64,000 nt of DNA, taken from assembly GCA_940337035.1 (NCBI GenBank), contig OW679197.1, positions 41,732,466 through 41,796,465 of the forward strand, given 5' to 3'. The notes beneath the pieces were generated by a model. That model was not told the origin of the DNA, did no database searches, and worked only from the letters and a program-made list of their open reading frames with translations. This document shows, in pieces, positions 58,613 to 64,000 of this stretch (within the stretch, counting starts at the first letter, position 1; each line of letters begins with the position of its first letter). Both the position numbers and the translations under genes were made by a program. Source of the DNA: Agriotes lineatus (lineage: Eukaryota; Arthropoda; Insecta; Coleoptera; Elateridae).

Positions 58613-58844
58613 GGATTACTTTACTGTCGAAAATACGAGAATTTTAATGACGATTTTGGCGTTCTTTACTGGCGATTAAAAAAGGTAGTTTTTCGAATAC
58701 CATTAAGACATGTCTAACATTTATAACTTGTGAAAAGCACTTTACTAGTGAAACAGTTCCGTTTCTTCACTATTACCTAGTACCTATGATTATTGTTATA
58801 TTGTTATTGTAACGGAAATTTTACAACTTCTAGATTCCTGTGAA

Positions 58845-59030
58845 TTATAAATTTAAAATTAATAATATAAACGTAAGATAAATTTAAAAAATCAAAATTT
58901 TATTTTAGTTAGATTTTGTAATGGTATTAGAAAAAAGTGCATGTTTAACATATTAGAACAGTGATTCTTTCATGCTCGTGTAAAATTAATCCACTCGCTT
59001 CTCGTAAATTAAACATTTTCGCTCGCTGGA
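58845..59030 (+). repeat. Interspersed repeat shared with 39960-40205
   Basis: Same order of blocks as at 39960-40205, with a short deletion at the CTCGCTTC..CTCGTAAATT junction. Confidence 0.5.
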
Positions 59031-59041
59031 AAACTTTCACT

Positions 59042-59151
59042 GTTTACTTCCCTCGTCTAAAAGACGAAGGAAGTATTGTAATCGTGAAAAAATCACCTTT
59101 CGAGATTTCTCCAGGATCCTTAGATGACGAAAAACAGGTTTTCTCAATTTC

Positions 59152-59189
<38 letters not shown>

Positions 59190-59320
59190 TGGCGGTATAA
59201 CTCAAAAACTATTTGTCGAAGGAAGGCAATATTTTGTATACACATTATAATTATCTATCTACCTGGCATGACACGGCGAAAATTTCAGACAACAAATATA
59301 TACAGGATGAGCACCTTAAA
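59042..59320 (+). mobile_element. Divergent Helentron/DINE-like repeat, 5' part
   Basis: TTTACTTCCCTCGTCTAAAA followed by AGACGAAGGAAGTATTG forms a 5' hairpin with a stem different from copies 1-3 but equally paired. A GTCT run follows at 59153-59190, then GGTATAACTCAAAAACTATT, analogous to AGAATATCTCAAAAACG in the other copies. The 3' end was not identified. Confidence 0.6.
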
Positions 59321-59929
59321 AATAAAACTTTGTTTATTTTTGCTTTAACTTAACAGTAAATACAAGCAATAATTTCTACATAGCGCAGGCTTTATTCTTA
59401 CCAAAAATGGGCCCCAATAGATACAGAATAAATGTGTGAAATCATTATGGTACTTGAACAAATTCGTTACTTTACTAACGAACTAGCTAACAGAGCAGAC
59501 TCACCATTTCCGTTTTAAAATTTGTTGTTAAATTTTATATTCAATTGTGTTATTAATTTTTGTGAGCAGATGAAGTTTTGTATGTCATTATACGTTGACA
59601 CCTCGTCTGATAATCTTCATAACTAGTACTATAATGATCTCAGGTACGATCCTTATAATATAAATAACTATTAGTTCGCTCCTAATAAAATTAATATATA
59701 ACTTTGACTTCTCACAGCTGTCAATACACAATTTATTTGTTTGATATTTATCGAGTTGTTGGATACAATTTTGTATGGCACGCGTGTATTATTACAAATA
59801 AATTACTCTTGAAAAGACCCCACTCGGCCTCGCGGGCTCAAATTTTTTCTCGTGAATTATTTGTAACATGTGCAACACACTTATACCATAAATAATTATG
59901 TTCTTCCTCTTATTACGAGCCAATGATTT
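59321..59929. other. AT-rich non-coding stretch
   Basis: No gene or repeat recognised. Confidence 0.5.
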
Positions 59930-60150
59930 GTTTTTAACCACAAAGTGGTTCTATGAGTCCTCTTTACTCTAATGCCGGGTATGTGGCTAGCCTTGCCCGT
60001 CGAAAGTAAGGAAGAGTACCCTTATTAGGGGTTAACGACTATCACAGGTGTTAGCCAGAGGGCGTACGATTTTTAAAGTCCCCGTGTAGTCGACGGGGAA
60101 CGAACCCGGACGGCCGCACAATGCTGGCTCGGCTATTCTATCTTTATAAA
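59930..60150 (-). repeat. Possible SINE with tRNA-like head
   Basis: Minus strand: TAGCCGAGCCAGC (60135 downward) resembles an A box and CCGGGTTCGTTCCCCGT a B box, with some 25 bases between. A GC-richer body continues to about 59930. No second copy in this window. Confidence 0.4.
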
Positions 60151-61149
60151 TAATTGTAATTGTCAGTACGAGTATATGCATTGAAAACAACCAAAATACT
60201 TTATTAAAGGTATTTTTCCAGAGCAGCACAATGCCAAAAGTTACAGTAGGTAATTATGCACTTTTTTAAGGTCCTCTAAAATCACATAAATTGCTTTACT
60301 GATAATAACGTGTGTTTAAAATAGTGTCATATGTATAAAAAAGGTGTCTAATATATATTGAAAATGGGCAGAATATACACGATGTTCGACGTTGCTTGTT
60401 GTAGATTTGGGATGTAGGTACAAGAATGTTTGGATTAACAAGTTAATGCATTAAGTATATTTATCTTCATCGGCGTTGTTATAGACTATTTACCAAATTA
60501 ATTTGAGGGTCGTTAAAAGCTTTATTACCACACTCAGTGCGTTAGTGGATATTGCCGTACTCAGTGGGGTTATAGATTATTTTACAGCACATAGTCACGG
60601 TCGCAAGTCTAAAATGTACATACAGAAATATAAATTATGGTTTATTGTGTTCAAGACAGATTGAGTTTAGTAAAAAATTAATCAGGGAATCAAAATTCCC
60701 ATAAGAGGAAATGCACAAATGTTAAAAGTTTAAAGAGTTAAGGGCCGTTAACACCTTTCTTTTCATACCACCACGACTACTTTACTGAGAACCACAACCA
60801 TTATCAATTTGTATCATATATTGTTAACATCTCAATGCCAAATCTTTTTTTTTAATGGAGCGTTTAGAAACACCTGTTTTATAGAAATGTTTCTTATTCT
60901 TTACTATAGAATAACAAGATTATATTAATTTGTTCGCTGCCATTTTCAAACATGTGCCTTATAATACAACTTTAAATATTAATGTTATGGATAGAAACGA
61001 ATAAATACTCGTAGCGGTGGTATTGTGAATTATCTATCTTCATTTGTATATTTAATTAGAGAAGATTTAATTCATCAGATAAAACAATTTTTAATAGTCG
61101 GCAACTTGTGTTTAAGTGGAAGTGCAAAGACTTGATTATGATGGGCGAC
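60151..61149. other. AT-rich non-coding stretch
   Basis: No gene, RNA gene or repeat recognised. Confidence 0.5.
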
Positions 61150-61500
61150 GCCGGTATCTTACCAATTAATTAATATAATTATATTTCGCTCATTAAAATT
61201 TCTTTGCGGCTGTAAACCTACACCACATGCCAGCCCGGAGCTGGCAGCAATAGGAGGCAAATCTGCATTCCTTTCTTATAAATGAAGACCTGTGTTTGCT
61301 CTTTTACCTGTAATTTGCTGCAGTTAATTTAAAAATTAATGGTCTCAATTGGTGCCACTGCCAGTTAATGAATATTAATTAAACATGTTAATAAAGCGGC
61401 AAGAGACGCCGGATTGAATTGAGGATTTAATGTTATTCAGGCGTGCTGCGGCTATGAATTTATACATGAAACATTAGAATGAAAATTAAGAACCCCATAA
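61150..61500. promoter_or_regulatory. Candidate conserved non-coding element
   Basis: Dense in homeodomain core words (ATTAATTA, TTAATTAA, TAATTATA, CATTAA) alternating with non-repetitive GC-bearing blocks such as GCGGCAAGAGACGCCGG and CAGGCGTGCTGCGGC. No frame, inverted repeat or TE trait is seen. The texture resembles developmental enhancers, but conservation cannot be tested here. Confidence 0.3.
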
Positions 61501-64000
61501 AAAGTTGTGAGCTTCAGAAGCAAGTTCAGTCGTGGCTGCAAGTGGTTTGACGCGATGTAGATCACATCTACAGGTATTGTAAGAAGAGAGGCAGGCTGTC
61601 AAACTTTGTTTTAGTTCGGTTTATCTGCTGGGACGATCAGTACATCTAACACGCGGCAAGTAAATAAACGTTTAAACCTATCAGTTATTCGACCAACAGA
61701 CAATTTGGAAATAATTTCAAAATGTAGTCACGACCAACTTTCTGCACTGAACCTGCAAAAACTGGGATTTTATGAAACTCTGGGTATGTAAAAACCATTA
61801 TTTATTTAAATATATTCCTGAAAACGCATTGGAATCGATTGTAGGATTGCTTTGATGATTTTTCAATAACAGCATGTTCGAATAAAAACTACACTATATA
61901 GGGCGTTTCATAAGTAATGGTACATGCTAGAGATAACAATTTAGAAATTAAGCCAAAATTGCCTTAATAATGTATTACTAGTTAATGAGACAATTAAAGT
62001 TAAAATGGTTTCTAATGGTTTTTGCAATAAAACGAACAGTTTTTTAGGTATTAGTTTGAAAGTTAGATGTATGGGGGCAGGAAAAACTAATTTATTGCTC
62101 ATTTTTATTGCAACAGACATTAACATTTAGACCAAACCCTTTATTTTTGTACTTTAATTCTTATTTTGATATGATAGTATCACACTTGTTATTTCTACAT
62201 TATAAAGAGATACTTGCTTAAAATCGCTAAAGTCAATTGTTTTCGAGAAATATGTAGATTGATTTTCAATGCCAAGGTTTTACTGCAATGGATTTGAACC
62301 ATCAAGATCTAAAAGTGTAAATAATAATAATATATTAAATTGAGTCATTTTTATGTAGCCTTTTATAATGGTTCAAATAACAGTTCGCAAAATTAGCTCC
62401 CGAATAGATTGCATTGAAAACTTAATCCGCTGATTTCTCAAAAGTGCTGACTGTAGGGACTTCTATCAAGTATATTGTTTTTTATTTAGAATTAATGGTA
62501 ATGCAACATTTTCATACCGAAATGACTACATTTAATGAAAAAAAATGAGTTAAATGTTACGTCATATGTAGCGTTCTTTATGAATAATTTAGAAATAATT
62601 AGCAGATATACTTTGCCCTCGAAAATTATTTTTATTAGTTTTGAAACTGAAACTTCTACTAGAATTAAAACTAATTTTAACTTCAACATCATCTATCTTA
62701 CTAACACTGTTTTAGGCATCTCTTAATCTTTATATCTTGATCTTTAGAATCTACAGTTCATGCTTGTGCCATTACCTATAAAACAGCCTGTATATGTAAA
62801 TACGCCTGTCGATCCAAATTACCTATATGGAGAAGTATTTTTAAAACATCCGGAGTTTTTTACAATTGCTCTAAAAGGATATTACAAGACGTATTTTTCA
62901 AAGCTTTACTTCGCGACTGGATTAGTTTTACATTACAGTAAACATTAAAGACATACAATATCGCCTTCTCTTAGTAACTTTTCTCGTTGTTGAGCAACTT
63001 TATCTATATAATTATAGTGATACGTTTCTTTTCAAGAATAAATGTAACTTACAACATATTAAAGAATAACCTGACATCCTCTCCTTGAAAGCTTGTAAAA
63101 TTCAAGGAATTTTTATTTTTCTAGTAATGTATGTAACTAAAGTTTTGACACAAATTTCTAAAACAAATATGTTTATTGTTTAACCTTATTTACATTTATT
63201 ATATATCTACTATTTTTAGAAATTACTGTAAATTATAAAAACGAAACCAAACTATCGATAGCGGTCCATGATCTATAGCATGCACTTTAACTTGAACCGG
63301 ACGCATTAGTTTTTGGATTACTGAAATATCCATATCACGATGCAGATGATAGATTCGCCTTCGTAATTGGTCCTCATTTTGACTTTTCGGTAAATTCACA
63401 CATGGAATTCCTTATTGACAATGCCTAATCGTACGATAAACGATTCTACGGGAACGTCTTTTTATTTTGTAAAACATTCTGGCAAAATTAATAAGCGAAA
63501 TGGCAGGAATAATATAAGAACTGAAATAGTAGCGAAAAAGATTTTGTCAAAACTTCTGTTATATACGTTATATTGTAGATATTTGCTGGAATAAAACTGT
63601 AAATAGAATATACATTGTAAAATACTGTTTTTTAAGTATTCTTTCTTCGCAATTTACGGTAAATAGTATTTTACTCTTTATTGCCTGTGTACAGGTTACA
63701 TTCGCAAATTTTAACATATCATTGATTTTTGTATATACATATATCGCTAGTTTACTTCATCGCTGGACATAGTACCTGTGTTTCCATGACTGCTGTGTTC
63801 AATACCTACCTAGTTAAAACCAAATTATAAAATTGCATCAGATTTATAATAGCTAGAACTACAAATTAAAATAATTAAGATGTCAACCAGTCAACATGAA
63901 ACCTAACCTTACTGCAAAAATAATAACCAGAAGCTTATGTACCAACACAATTCAATCTAGTGATAGTGCTTACTGCCAATGGTTTCCTTAGAATTTCGCC
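61501..64000. other. AT-rich non-coding stretch to window end
   Basis: TATAGGGCGTTTCATAAGTAATGG at 61897 resembles one end of a mariner-type repeat; no partner end seen. Frames at 62492-62948 are short, AT-driven and without family likeness. Confidence 0.45.

Overview
The window reads as intron and intergenic DNA of an arthropod, most likely an insect. It is AT-rich and very gene-poor, packed with degraded class I and class II transposable elements, and its introns have GT-AG borders. The one host gene I can assemble encodes an insect-style Ly6/uPAR protein. The repeat style (many short palindromic MITEs, sequences opening TACAGGGTGATTC, GTCT microsatellites inside a repeat, tRNA-derived SINEs) would suit a beetle or another TE-rich insect, but I cannot fix the order. 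A run of exactly 100 N at 35026-35125 is an assembly gap, so order and distance across it are not certain.

Layout. 1-3.3 kb: foldback repeats and a dead hAT transposase. 3.6-3.8 kb: a TATA plus initiator promoter candidate with a possible non-coding first exon. 10.2-22.6 kb: two copies of one unidentified repeat in inverted orientation around a 3.9 kb spacer. The left copy is broken by a 5'-truncated LINE with a 5 bp duplication, the right copy by a 2.8 kb hAT element with an 8 bp duplication, and each copy preserves the empty site of the other's insertion. The hAT itself carries a mariner-type foldback, a LINE tail and another repeat.

24.7-33.7 kb, minus strand: the Ly6 gene in three exons, 149 residues, ten cysteines, signal peptide and GPI-type tail. 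Its 8.5 kb second intron holds nested inverted repeats, a 1.2 kb tandem array of about 41 bp units, a mariner-type MITE and a 1.9 kb Foldback-like element whose long inverted arms end in arrays of a GC-rich unit of about 15 bp, flanked by a 9 bp duplication.

35-64 kb: a SINE, a piggyBac pseudogene that lost its catalytic core, LINE tails, a second SINE split by a MITE, a possible solo LTR, many palindromic MITEs, and a homeodomain-site-rich stretch near 61.2 kb that might be a conserved non-coding element. Across the window three full copies, one divergent copy and one possible relative of a Helentron/DINE-like repeat share a 5' hairpin whose stem sequence changes while pairing is kept.

Apart from the Ly6 gene nothing here forms a functional set of host genes. 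The organisation is one of layered transposon insertions, several of which can be ordered in time from target-site duplications and paralogous empty sites.
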